Shown here one piece after another: positions 56,498 to 64,000 of a stretch of DNA of 64,000 bases. The position numbers and the translations under genes were made by a program. The notes under the pieces were generated by a model. The model was not told the origin of the DNA and made no database searches. It saw nothing but the letters and a program-made list of their open reading frames with translations. How positions within the stretch are numbered: the stretch's first letter is position 1; each line of letters opens with the position of its first letter. Source of the DNA: Aeromonas dhakensis (GTDB taxonomy: Bacteria > Pseudomonadota > Gammaproteobacteria > Enterobacterales > Aeromonadaceae); NCBI RefSeq assembly GCF_000820305.1, contig NZ_CDBH01000025.1:62001-126000 (forward strand), given 5' to 3'.

Positions 56498-56522
56498 AAG
56501 TTACATCGACCTTGGGTCGCTT
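56498..56522 (+). promoter_or_regulatory. candidate lateral sigma-28 promoter of flgM
   Basis: AAGT (56498-56501), 14 nt, GTCGCTT (56516-56522). The pattern and spacing match the sequence upstream of lafA2. It would leave a leader of about 25-30 nt before flgM and would make LafS control its own anti-sigma factor. Confidence 0.38.
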
Positions 56523-56552
56523 GTCATAGATAGACCATCAGGAATTGACGTT

Positions 56553-56828
56553 ATGAAGATCACACGCACCGACCCGCTCTATGTTCAGGCCCCGCTGCAA
56601 CGCAAGCAGGAAGCGCCATCCACGCCGTCGCAACCACGCGCCAGCCAGGCTGATGCCCAGATCAGCACCACGGCCCAGTTCGTGAATCAGGCGAGGGCCG
56701 AGCTGGCTACGACTTCCGACGTGGACATGGACAAGGTCAACCGGATCCGACAGGCCATCAGCGAGGGCAAGCTAGAACTCGACATGGATGCACTGGGTCA
56801 GGCCATTCTGGACATGCATCGTCGATGA
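56553..56828 (+). CDS. flgM: lateral flagellar anti-sigma-28 factor FlgM
   Basis: Binds and inhibits LafS until it is exported through the completed hook. The ATG at 56553 (MKITRTDPLYVQAPLQRKQ) gives 91 aa (Salmonella FlgM 97). An in-frame start at 56460 overlaps flgA and is rejected. The C-terminal sigma-binding region reads VDMDKVNRIRQAISEGKLELDMDALGQAILDMHR. Its stop codon overlaps the flgN start as ATGA. Confidence 0.93.
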   Translation: MKITRTDPLYVQAPLQRKQEAPSTPSQPRASQADAQISTTAQFVNQARAELATTSDVDMDKVNRIRQAISEGKLELDMDALGQAILDMHRR

Positions 56829-57268
56829 GCATGGACGCCAAGCAGAGGGTCAAAGAGCTGATCCTGGGCATTCAGCAAGACGGCACCCGCTATGTCGCCC
56901 TGCAACAACTGCTGCTGCGTCAGCACAGTCTGCTGGCCGCTCACGACGTCGACGCGCTGGCTGAACATAATCAGCAGCAAACACAACTGATGATGCAGGT
57001 GCAGCAACAGGCGCAACAACGCTGCCAGCATCTGCTGGCGCTGGGATTTAAGCCTAATGAAAAGGGGATGGCGGCACTCATCGAAAAACTGCCCGCCAAC
57101 CTGCAGCACAAGGTTGCCAAACAGTGGCTGAAGCTGGAACAGCTGTTGCAGCAATGTCTGCGTCAGAACGAGCTCAACGGCCGCTTGCTGGCCGGCCAGA
57201 TAGAAACCATCAATACGCTGCTGGGTCAGGAACCCGCTTATGGGCAGCAGGAACGCTTGCCGGATTAA
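56825..57268 (+). CDS. flgN: lateral flagellar FlgK/FlgL export chaperone FlgN
   Basis: Cytosolic chaperone for the junction proteins, 147 aa. It is helical and Gln/Leu-rich (QQLLLRQHSLLAAHDVDAL, then NQQQTQLMMQVQQQAQQR), the FlgN pattern. It overlaps flgM by 4 nt. It converges on fliJ with only 3 bp between the two stop codons and no terminator. Confidence 0.9.
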   Translation: MSMDAKQRVKELILGIQQDGTRYVALQQLLLRQHSLLAAHDVDALAEHNQQQTQLMMQVQQQAQQRCQHLLALGFKPNEKGMAALIEKLPANLQHKVAKQWLKLEQLLQQCLRQNELNGRLLAGQIETINTLLGQEPAYGQQERLPD

Positions 57269-57271
57269 TCC

Positions 57272-57688
57272 CTACTCCCCTTTCATCATGCGATGCCGCA
57301 GACTGGCCAGCTCATCCAGCTGGCGTTGATCGCTCGACTCCAGCTGCCGCTGCAGTGCCTGTTCACGTTTATCCAGCAACAGCTCCAGCCCTTTGACCCG
57401 CCCAAACTGTTTGAGCACCTCTCCCTCGTGTCGCTCCAGATCGAGTCTGGCCAGAGCAGACTGCTGTATTTGATGGGCCAGCAGTCGCCGCAACTGACCA
57501 TCCATCTGATGCTTGTTCTGCCACAACAGGGGGTGAAACGTTGCCGAACCACTGTGCAATGAGCCAATGACCTCCTGCAACCGCAATGCCCGCTGCTCTT
57601 CACGCATGGCATCTTCCCGCAGTCGTTGGCGCTCCTTGCCCATGTTTTCCAGCGCATCCTGCTGCAAACCAAGATAAGACTTCAGCAC
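57272..57688 (-). CDS. fliJ: lateral flagellar export protein FliJ
   Basis: Coiled-coil component of the export ATPase complex, 138 aa (Salmonella 147). It starts with GTG at 57688, with AAGGGG five bases upstream. It is almost wholly helical, with heptad-like stretches (MREEQRALRLQEVIGSL, then KGLELLLDKREQALQRQLES). It is the last gene of the fliEFGHIJ run, 9 bp after fliI. Confidence 0.9.
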   Translation of the reverse strand: MLKSYLGLQQDALENMGKERQRLREDAMREEQRALRLQEVIGSLHSGSATFHPLLWQNKHQMDGQLRRLLAHQIQQSALARLDLERHEGEVLKQFGRVKGLELLLDKREQALQRQLESSDQRQLDELASLRHRMMKGE

Positions 57689-57697
57689 GGTAGCCCC

Positions 57698-59029
57698 TTA
57701 TTGCCTTCCGAGCACTTGTCGGAGCCCGGTGGTGACCTGGGCGAGGGGGGTCTCTTCGTGGATACCTTGCTGCAGGAAGGCGGCGATGGCTGGATAACGC
57801 TGCACGGCTTCATCCATCTGGGGATCGGCGCCAGGCTGATAACCACCTAGCGGCAACAGCTCACGCACCTGCTGATAACGGCCCCACAGTTGCCGTAGCG
57901 TGACGGCCAGTTGCTGCCACTCGGCAGGCACCACTTGCGGCATTACCCGGCTGACCGAGGCACCAATGTCGATGGCAGGATAGTGACCTTCCTCCGCCAG
58001 TCTGCGGGTCAACACTATGTGACCATCCAGAATGGCGCGGGCCGAATCCACCACGGGATCCTGCTGATCATCCCCCTCAGCCAGCACCGTATAGAAGGCG
58101 CTCAGAGAGCCATCCGGGTGCGTACCATTACCGGCTCGCTCCACCAGCTGGGTCAGCATGCTGAATACCGAGGGCGGATAACCTCGAGTCGCGGGCGGTT
58201 CCCCTATTGCCAGGGCTATTTCACGCTGGGCCTGGGCATAGCGGGTCAGGGAGTCCATCAACAGCAACACATCCTGCCCCTGCTCACGAAAGTACTCGGC
58301 GATACGGTGGCACAGCTGAGCCGCCCGCAGCCGCATCAGCGGTGACTGATCTGCTGGCGCCGCTATCACCACGGCGCGAGCCAGCCCCTCCACCCCCAGG
58401 CTGTGCTCAATGAACTCGCGCACCTCCCGTCCCCGCTCACCAATCAGGCCGACGACGACTATCTGGGCTGTGGTATTGCGGGTCATCATGCCGAGCAGCA
58501 TACTCTTGCCGACCCCTGAGCCCGCAAACAGGCCCAGCCGCTGTCCCTTGCCGACGGTCAGCAGGCCATTGATGGCGCGGATACCGACATCCAGCGGCTC
58601 TCGAACCGGTGTACGCAGCAAGGGGTTCGGAGGGGAACAGAACAGCGCCACATGCTCTCCCTCATCGCGCAGCGGCCGGCCATCCAGTGGCTGCAGCAGA
58701 CCATCTACGACTCGACCCAGCAGGTGTTCACCGACCCGAATCGTCTCTTCCCCGTCGATGGGCAGCACCCGGGCACCGGCATAGAGACCACCCATCGGTT
58801 GCAACGGCATCAGATAGGAGACATCACGGTTGAAGCCCACCACTTCAGCCAGCAATGGCGTGCCTGTCGCAGTATCGACCCGGCAACGCTGACCCATCAC
58901 CAGCTGGCAGCCCACCACCTCCAGCGTCAACCCTGTTACCCTCACCAGCCGACCATAGCGGCGAAAGCCGGGGACATCGTCAAAGCTGTCTAGCGCCGAT
59001 GTGAGCGCCTGTTGCAGGGCCTCATGCAT
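57698..59029 (-). CDS. fliI: lateral flagellar export ATPase FliI
   Basis: Hexameric F1-beta-like ATPase of the flagellar type III export apparatus. The ATG at 59029 (MHEALQQALTSALDSF) gives 443 aa. Walker A AGSGVGKS lies at 169-176, Walker B in DVLLLMDSLTRYAQAQRE, and family motifs GEPPATRGYPPSVFSMLTQL and DPVVDSARAILDGHIVL are present. It overlaps fliH by 8 nt. Confidence 0.96.
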   Translation of the reverse strand: MHEALQQALTSALDSFDDVPGFRRYGRLVRVTGLTLEVVGCQLVMGQRCRVDTATGTPLLAEVVGFNRDVSYLMPLQPMGGLYAGARVLPIDGEETIRVGEHLLGRVVDGLLQPLDGRPLRDEGEHVALFCSPPNPLLRTPVREPLDVGIRAINGLLTVGKGQRLGLFAGSGVGKSMLLGMMTRNTTAQIVVVGLIGERGREVREFIEHSLGVEGLARAVVIAAPADQSPLMRLRAAQLCHRIAEYFREQGQDVLLLMDSLTRYAQAQREIALAIGEPPATRGYPPSVFSMLTQLVERAGNGTHPDGSLSAFYTVLAEGDDQQDPVVDSARAILDGHIVLTRRLAEEGHYPAIDIGASVSRVMPQVVPAEWQQLAVTLRQLWGRYQQVRELLPLGGYQPGADPQMDEAVQRYPAIAAFLQQGIHEETPLAQVTTGLRQVLGRQ

Positions 59030-59714
59030 CCTGGGGCAGTTCCAGTGTGCTGTTGAGCTGCTCCATACAGGCGGCAAGACGTTCGCTCGTGTTGACCTCT
59101 ATGACCGCCGCTCGGGTCTCCAGGCGTGCATCGCCTATGCCCAGTGCCGGGTCCACCTGCAATGGCCACCCCTCGCAGCGAGTCACCCCCTGCTCTGCCA
59201 GTCGCTGCCGATCCCCTTCGCTGAGATAGATCACCAGCTCTTCCGAGGTGGCAGGCAGGCTCGCCAATGCCTGTTCTACCTGTTTGAGTACCTGTTGCGG
59301 ATTGAGCGTAAATTCGGCCTGGATCACCCGCTTTGCCACCTGGGCAACCAGCTGGGCAACCAGTTCCTTCTGTTCCTGCATTCGACTGCGGGTCAGGGAC
59401 TCCCACTGCGCCTGCAATTTGGCAAACGGCACCATGGCCTGATCGAAAGAGGCTCGCCCTTCCGCCAGCCCCTGGGCAAACCCGCGAGTTTGCCCTTGTT
59501 GCAGCCCCTTCGCTTCCCCTTCCACCAGACCGCTGGTCAGGCCCTGCTGGTATCCTGACTGATAGCCTTCGTCGTGGCCTTGTTCCAACCCCTGCTGATA
59601 ACCGAATTCGAATTGTTCCTGCTGGCTCTGTGCCTCTTCTCCACTCTGTCCCAACGACGGGAAACGGTAGAGGCGGGTAGCTCCCGCCGCCAACTTGCGC
59701 ACACTGTGGTTCAT
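59022..59714 (-). CDS. fliH: lateral flagellar export regulator FliH
   Basis: Negative regulator and stator-like partner of FliI, 230 aa. Glycine-spaced repeats (GYQQGLEQGHDEGYQSGYQQ and similar, about 37-85) form the GxxxG-type helix typical of FliH. The C-terminal domain (about 110-225) resembles the V/F-type ATPase delta subunit. It lies 12 bp after fliG. Confidence 0.94.
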   Translation of the reverse strand: MNHSVRKLAAGATRLYRFPSLGQSGEEAQSQQEQFEFGYQQGLEQGHDEGYQSGYQQGLTSGLVEGEAKGLQQGQTRGFAQGLAEGRASFDQAMVPFAKLQAQWESLTRSRMQEQKELVAQLVAQVAKRVIQAEFTLNPQQVLKQVEQALASLPATSEELVIYLSEGDRQRLAEQGVTRCEGWPLQVDPALGIGDARLETRAAVIEVNTSERLAACMEQLNSTLELPQDA

Positions 59715-59726
59715 GGACGCCTCCTG

Positions 59727-60755
59727 TTAATTGACGGTGGGTTCTTCGAATAGCTGGAATTCGACTTCGCCCTGCTCCACCAATTCGCGAACCAGCTGCA
59801 TCACCTCTTCGCGAGCCTGTTCGACCTTGCGCAAGGAGACGCTGCCCTGTCCCTGGATTTGGGCTTCCAGCGCCTGCGCCATCCGCTTCGGCATGGCGCC
59901 CAGTACCACCTTGCGGAAGCTGGCCTCGGTATTTTTCAGTGCCAGCGCCAGCAGATCGCTTGGCAGCTCCTGCACCAGACGCTGCAGTGTTTCGTCGGTC
60001 TGACGGCGCAACGCCATGAAATCGAACATGTTTTTCTCGATTTCCAGCGCCATGTCGCCATCGTGTTCGCGCAGCAGAGAGAGCATTTGCTCCTTGTCCC
60101 CCTGATAGCGGTTCAGAATATCCGCCACCTGGCGCACCCCGTTGACCTTGGCTCCCGACTGATCGGCAACATAAGCCAGACAACGGTCCAGGGTCAGACG
60201 CAGTTCTCCCAGCACATGTTCGCTGACACTGTTGAGACTGGCGACACGAACCAGCAGATCATCGTGCACCGACCCCGGCAGAGCATCCAGCACGGCGGAT
60301 GCCGTCTGCGGGGGCAGGAAGGCCAGCAATACGGCCTGCATCTGTGGATGTTCATTGCGGAAGAAACGGGCAAGCACCTCGGCGGGCACCCACTGCAAAC
60401 GCTGGATGTCCTGGCTCATCACGTCGCCATAGAGGCTGTCCAGCAGACTGCGGGAGAGGCGCTGACCCAGCGCCAGATCCAGCGTCTGTTCCAGATACTC
60501 GCGTGAGGCGCTACCGATGCCGCTCTGCTCACGGTACTGGTTGAAGAACTGTTGCAGCGTCCACTTGGCCTCCATCGAACTGACCCCCGACAGGCCAGCC
60601 ATCTTGGAGATGAGTCGTTGCACCTCATCACGGGACAACTTTTGCATCACCTTGGCGGCGGCCTCGGTCCCCATGCTCAGCAGCAGAATCGCGGCCTTCT
60701 CCAGGTTGTCGATGTCGATATCGACGGCGTTTTGGTTCAGATTAACGTTGTTCAT
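59727..60755 (-). CDS. fliG: lateral flagellar motor switch protein FliG
   Basis: Rotor protein that meets the LafT stator, 342 aa from the ATG at 60755 (MNNVNLNQNAVDIDIDNLEKA); a GTG two codons earlier is possible. The N-terminal domain binds FliF (AAILLLSMGTEAAAKVMQKL), the middle domain has EHPQMQAVLLAFLPPQTASAVL, and the C-terminal torque domain runs from about 225 (MFDFMALRRQTDETLQRLVQE). It overlaps the fliF 3' end by 14 nt. Confidence 0.95.
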   Translation of the reverse strand: MNNVNLNQNAVDIDIDNLEKAAILLLSMGTEAAAKVMQKLSRDEVQRLISKMAGLSGVSSMEAKWTLQQFFNQYREQSGIGSASREYLEQTLDLALGQRLSRSLLDSLYGDVMSQDIQRLQWVPAEVLARFFRNEHPQMQAVLLAFLPPQTASAVLDALPGSVHDDLLVRVASLNSVSEHVLGELRLTLDRCLAYVADQSGAKVNGVRQVADILNRYQGDKEQMLSLLREHDGDMALEIEKNMFDFMALRRQTDETLQRLVQELPSDLLALALKNTEASFRKVVLGAMPKRMAQALEAQIQGQGSVSLRKVEQAREEVMQLVRELVEQGEVEFQLFEEPTVN

Positions 60756-62493
60756 TGCCACTCACCCATGATCTGACCACTTCCGCGACGCGCGCCGTGT
60801 CTTTTTCCACCAGCAGTTGCAGGTGTTTGAGCTGTACTTCTAGTTCGGAGCCCGGCTCTGGCAAAGCCTCCAGATCCAGCGAGGAGAACTGCGGTTCCAT
60901 CTGGTTGTCAGAGCGGATCAAACCGTTACCCATCCCAGAGGCAGCCATAGCGGCATCATCATCCCGGCGCATGGAAGGACCCACTGTCGGTTCCTGTTGC
61001 TCATCCTGCTCCTCGGTCGCGGTTTCCTCAGGCAACTGCTGGGTACGCACCAGATGTTTGACCAGCGGTCTGATGCCGAAGAACACCAGTGTAAGGCCAA
61101 GCAGGCCGCCCACCAGATAACGCAGAGAGTCCTGCCAGTACGGGGTTTCCCACCAGCTCGACTCGGGCGGGGCAATCGGCACGGCACCGGTAAAATCGAA
61201 TACCTGCAGGCTGATCTGATCGCCACGGGTATCGTCAAACCCCACCGAACGTTCCACCATCTGCCGGATCTGCTCCAGCTGCTGCTCATTCCAGCCGCCC
61301 TTGGGGGCACTCTGCTGGTTCAGCAAAATGGAGACGTTCATCTTCTCCAAACGACCCTGCTGGTAGCGGGTATGCACTATGGTGCGGCTGTTTTCGTACT
61401 GCTTGTTGACCTCTTGGCGCTCGGTGCGAGAATCGTTCTTCTGGGCTTCTGCACTGGCAGCACCCTGATTCTGAGCCGGCTGCTCGCTCTTGGGGGTCGT
61501 TTCGGGCGGGCGATTGGACAAGGCACCGGGGATCCCCAATGCCAGTGCATCGATGGTTTTATCCGACTTGCTGGACTCCTTGGTGACCACGCCCTGTGGA
61601 TCCAGCTGTTGCTGGGTCTCCTCTACCGCATTGAAGTTCACGTCGGCGGCAATCTGTACCCTGAAGTTACCCGTGCCCAGCATGGGATAGAGCATGTCGC
61701 TGGCACGCTGGCGGATGTACTGTTCAAGCTTTCGCACATACTCCATCTGCTGCACGCTCTGCTTGCCAAACCCAGCCTTGTCCCCCAACTCTGCGCTGAG
61801 CAACTGACCAGCCTGATCCACTATGGTTACCGCCCCCGGCTTCATGCCGGATATGCTGCCAGCAACCAGGTTGGCGATCGCTTCAACCTGCCCCGGCTCC
61901 ATGGCCTGGCCAGGCTGCAGGTCCAGCATGACGGACGCACTGGGCTTCTCTTCATCTCGTCCGACGAACAGCGTCCGCTTGGGGATCGCCAGATGCACCC
62001 GGGCACTGCGCACCGCATCCAGTGAAATGATGGTTCTCGCCAGTTCCCCTTCCAGCGCATGCCGGTAACGGGCTCCCTCCATGAACTCGCTGGTCCCCAG
62101 GCCCGTCACATTGTCCAGCCCTTCCAGACCGGCGGGCATGGCGGCCCTCACCCCTCTGGCCGCCAGCGCCATGCGCACATGGGCCAGCTGATTTTCCGGC
62201 ACCAGGATCTGGCCGGAGCTCTTCTCCAGCCTGAATGGGACCTGCTCTTTTTCCAACATCTCCATGATGTTGGCGGTGTCATACAACTCCTGCTTGCCGT
62301 ACAAGGGCACGTAGTTCTTGCTGGAAGTCCACAGGATCACCACGATGGTTCCCGCCACGATGGCGGCAAGCAACGCTATGGTCAGGATGGATTTGTTGTC
62401 GCGGGACAGACTGCGCCAGTTGCGCAAGCCCTCCTGGACGCGTGTTCTGAAGGAATCCGAAGCCCCTTGCGGGGACGTTACCAGTTCAGTCAT
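60742..62493 (-). CDS. fliF: lateral flagellar MS-ring protein FliF
   Basis: Inner-membrane ring on which the basal body builds, 583 aa from the ATG at 62493 (GAGG six bases upstream). Two membrane segments flank the periplasmic part: about 37-56 (SILTIALLAAIVAGTIVVIL) and about 455-475 (YLVGGLLGLTLVFFGIRPLV). Ring-building motifs include LYGKQELYDTANIMEMLEKEQVPFRL. The C-terminal cytoplasmic tail binds FliG. It starts 8 bp after the fliE stop codon. Confidence 0.96.
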   Translation of the reverse strand: MTELVTSPQGASDSFRTRVQEGLRNWRSLSRDNKSILTIALLAAIVAGTIVVILWTSSKNYVPLYGKQELYDTANIMEMLEKEQVPFRLEKSSGQILVPENQLAHVRMALAARGVRAAMPAGLEGLDNVTGLGTSEFMEGARYRHALEGELARTIISLDAVRSARVHLAIPKRTLFVGRDEEKPSASVMLDLQPGQAMEPGQVEAIANLVAGSISGMKPGAVTIVDQAGQLLSAELGDKAGFGKQSVQQMEYVRKLEQYIRQRASDMLYPMLGTGNFRVQIAADVNFNAVEETQQQLDPQGVVTKESSKSDKTIDALALGIPGALSNRPPETTPKSEQPAQNQGAASAEAQKNDSRTERQEVNKQYENSRTIVHTRYQQGRLEKMNVSILLNQQSAPKGGWNEQQLEQIRQMVERSVGFDDTRGDQISLQVFDFTGAVPIAPPESSWWETPYWQDSLRYLVGGLLGLTLVFFGIRPLVKHLVRTQQLPEETATEEQDEQQEPTVGPSMRRDDDAAMAASGMGNGLIRSDNQMEPQFSSLDLEALPEPGSELEVQLKHLQLLVEKDTARVAEVVRSWVSGNEQR

Positions 62494-62501
62494 CACTTAC
62501 C

Positions 62502-62828
62502 TCAGAGTGGCATACGCATAATGTCGTCGAAACCGGTCATCAGCTTGTTCCTCACCTGCATGAGGGCAGAAAAACTGAGTCCCGCTTTCTGGCTGGCGAC
62601 CATGGCACCAACCAGATCGTCGCTCTGACCCGCATCCACGGCAGTCATCAGCCGTGAGGCGATATTTTGCTGCTCGTTGACCCGGCCAACGACGTCGCGC
62701 ATGGCATCACCGAATGATACGTTCGAGACATCATTCGATTCGATAACAGGGGTTTGGCTGGCGACTCGCTGCATCTCCTGCATCTGCTGCAAGAGCGTCA
62801 CCTGTGATGACATCATTTCAATCTTCAC
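62502..62828 (-). CDS. fliE: lateral flagellar MS-ring/rod adaptor FliE
   Basis: Joins MS ring to proximal rod, 108 aa. The start is GTG at 62828, with AGGGA eight bases upstream; in-frame ATGs at 62816 and 62813 lack a comparable site. The FliE domain has SNVSFGDAMRDVVGRVNEQQNIASRLMTAVDAG and ends GLSFSALMQVRNKLMTGFDDIMRM. It is first of fliEFGHIJ and lies 12 bp after lafK. Confidence 0.94.
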   Translation of the reverse strand: MKIEMMSSQVTLLQQMQEMQRVASQTPVIESNDVSNVSFGDAMRDVVGRVNEQQNIASRLMTAVDAGQSDDLVGAMVASQKAGLSFSALMQVRNKLMTGFDDIMRMPL

Positions 62829-62840
62829 TCGGTTTATCCC

Positions 62841-64000
62841 TTAGTTTTGAAGCTGCTGCTCAATGTCTATGCCCTGCTCACGCATGGCCGCCAGCTTGTA
62901 TCTCAGTGCCCGGGTCGTCATCCCAAGGGCTTCAGCTGTGCGGGTCCGATGGCCGCGAAAGCGGCGCAAGGTCTCTAGTACAAATTGAAATTCTGCGTAG
63001 CGGCGGGTCTCACTCAGCCCTTCCGGGGCGGAAAGCACTTCCGGCAACACATCGTCGGATTCAATGGTGTAACTGGGCAGCATCAAATCGACGGCCTGAA
63101 TATGCAATCCGCGAGCCATGATTAATGAACGTTGTATGACATTGTCCAGCTCCCGGACATTGCCGGGCCAACCGTATGTCAGCAGTTGCTTGCGGGCATT
63201 TTCACTGAGGCGATAGCCCTGCTGAGAGGCATGCAGTTCAATGAAGTACTCCGCCAACGGGAGAATGTCGTCGGGACGCTCCCGCAGCGCGGGCCAGTTC
63301 ATGGGCAGCACATCCAGACGGTAGAACAGATCTTCCCGGAACTGACCAGCGACAACGAGAGTACGCAGATCCTTGTTGCTGGCGGCAATGATCCGTACAT
63401 CCAAAGCGATGGTCTGGTGACTGCCAAGCCGTTCGACCTCCCGTTCTTGCAAGACCCGCAGCAGTTTGGCCTGCAGCGGTAACGGCAATTCAGAGATCTC
63501 GTCGAGCAGCAGAGTCCCCCCCTGAGCCTGCTCGAATTTGCCGGCCTGGGCTCCCGTTGCGCCGGTGAACGCCCCCTTGTTGTGGCCAAACAGGATGGAC
63601 TCGAGCATGGATTCAGGAATGGCTGCACAGTTGATGGCAACGAATGGTCGGCCAGCCCGGCTGGACATGTCGTGGATGTAGCGGGCCAGTCGTTCCTTGC
63701 CAGTACCGGACTCCCCACCGATGAGGATGGTGGCGGATGTCTTGGCTGCACGACGTGCTAGTTGCAGCACTTGCAGGCTCATGGCAGAGACCGCGATGAG
63801 ATTCGGAATGGACTGGCGCAGACGCAGCGCCCCCTTTACCGCATCCACCATCTGCCGACCACCGAAAGGCTTGATGATGTAGTCGATGGCCCCCGCCCGC
63901 ATGGCTTCTGCAGCAAGATAGGCCTGATGTTCATTGACCAGAACCATGCAATCGATACCACTGAAGTCATGCACCAATTGCGGGCCTGCCTCGGTCATGA
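62841..64000 (-). CDS. lafK: sigma-54-dependent lateral flagellar master regulator LafK, partial (N-terminus beyond window)
   Basis: Enhancer-binding activator for sigma-54-dependent lateral promoters. The frame is open to the right edge. The first visible Met (63998) falls inside a receiver-like domain (GAIDYIIKPFGG), so the true start lies beyond the window. The AAA+ domain has Walker A GGESGTGKE, the sigma-54 contact loop GAFTGA, Walker B GGTLLLDEISEL and the VRIIAASNKDL sensor region. The C-terminal Fis-type helix-turn-helix is RFRGHRTRTAEALGMTTRALRYKL. It lies 12 bp upstream of fliE. Confidence 0.93.
   Translation of the reverse strand, partial: MTEAGPQLVHDFSGIDCMVLVNEHQAYLAAEAMRAGAIDYIIKPFGGRQMVDAVKGALRLRQSIPNLIAVSAMSLQVLQLARRAAKTSATILIGGESGTGKERLARYIHDMSSRAGRPFVAINCAAIPESMLESILFGHNKGAFTGATGAQAGKFEQAQGGTLLLDEISELPLPLQAKLLRVLQEREVERLGSHQTIALDVRIIAASNKDLRTLVVAGQFREDLFYRLDVLPMNWPALRERPDDILPLAEYFIELHASQQGYRLSENARKQLLTYGWPGNVRELDNVIQRSLIMARGLHIQAVDLMLPSYTIESDDVLPEVLSAPEGLSETRRYAEFQFVLETLRRFRGHRTRTAEALGMTTRALRYKLAAMREQGIDIEQQLQN

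Overview
The window is a chromosomal segment of a moderately GC-rich gammaproteobacterium, almost certainly Aeromonas. Three things point there: a tapABCD type IV pilus cluster followed by coaE-zapD-yacG, a nearly complete lateral flagellar (laf) locus, and two tandem lateral flagellin genes. The species cannot be fixed from the sequence alone. I see no tRNA, rRNA, CRISPR array, insertion sequence, integrase or prophage.

Region 1 (1-5.5 kb) holds pdhR-aceE (aceE runs off the left edge) with two perfect PdhR operators, then ampD, a small membrane-anchored retropepsin-like aspartic protease, and nadC. Region 2 (5.5-12.3 kb) is tapABCD (major pilin, extension ATPase, platform protein, prepilin peptidase), then coaE, zapD and yacG. 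These converge on mutT at a shared bidirectional terminator.

Region 3 (12.3-34.2 kb, all minus strand) is the division and cell wall (dcw) cluster: mraZ-rsmH-ftsL-ftsI-murE-murF-mraY-murD-ftsW-murG-murC-ftsQ-ftsA-ftsZ. It is followed by lpxC, an M23 peptidase, secA, a TPR/glycosyltransferase-like gene and mutT. The genes are tightly packed and often overlap by 4-20 nt. ddlB is absent between murC and ftsQ; a strong-looking promoter sits in its place. secM is absent upstream of secA. A consensus-like promoter with three 10-bp-spaced MraZ boxes lies upstream of mraZ, which starts with TTG.

Region 4 (34.2-36.1 kb) is a short accessory stretch. It has a three-helix membrane protein, an MltD-like lytic transglycosylase and a PilZ-like gene that overlaps the end of lafU.

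Region 5 (36-64 kb) is the lateral flagellar locus: lafU-T-S-F-E-(X/D)-C-B, flagellins lafA2 and lafA1, a flagellin lysine-N-methylase (fliB/lafV, opposite strand), lafW, flgL to flgB, divergent flgA-flgM-flgN, fliJ to fliE, and the sigma-54 activator lafK, whose N-terminus is cut by the right edge. Together these encode the basal body, rod, hook, cap, filament, motor, lateral sigma-28 and anti-sigma factor, and the master regulator. The remaining export and switch genes presumably lie beyond the right edge.

Points most worth a second look are the PilZ-like gene in the lateral motor operon, the orphan lytic transglycosylase beside a locus whose FlgJ lacks a muramidase domain, the flagellin-like C-terminus of LafW, paired leader hairpins of the two flagellin genes, the ftsQ promoter with a 5'-end hairpin, and the TPR/glycosyltransferase gene between secA and mutT.
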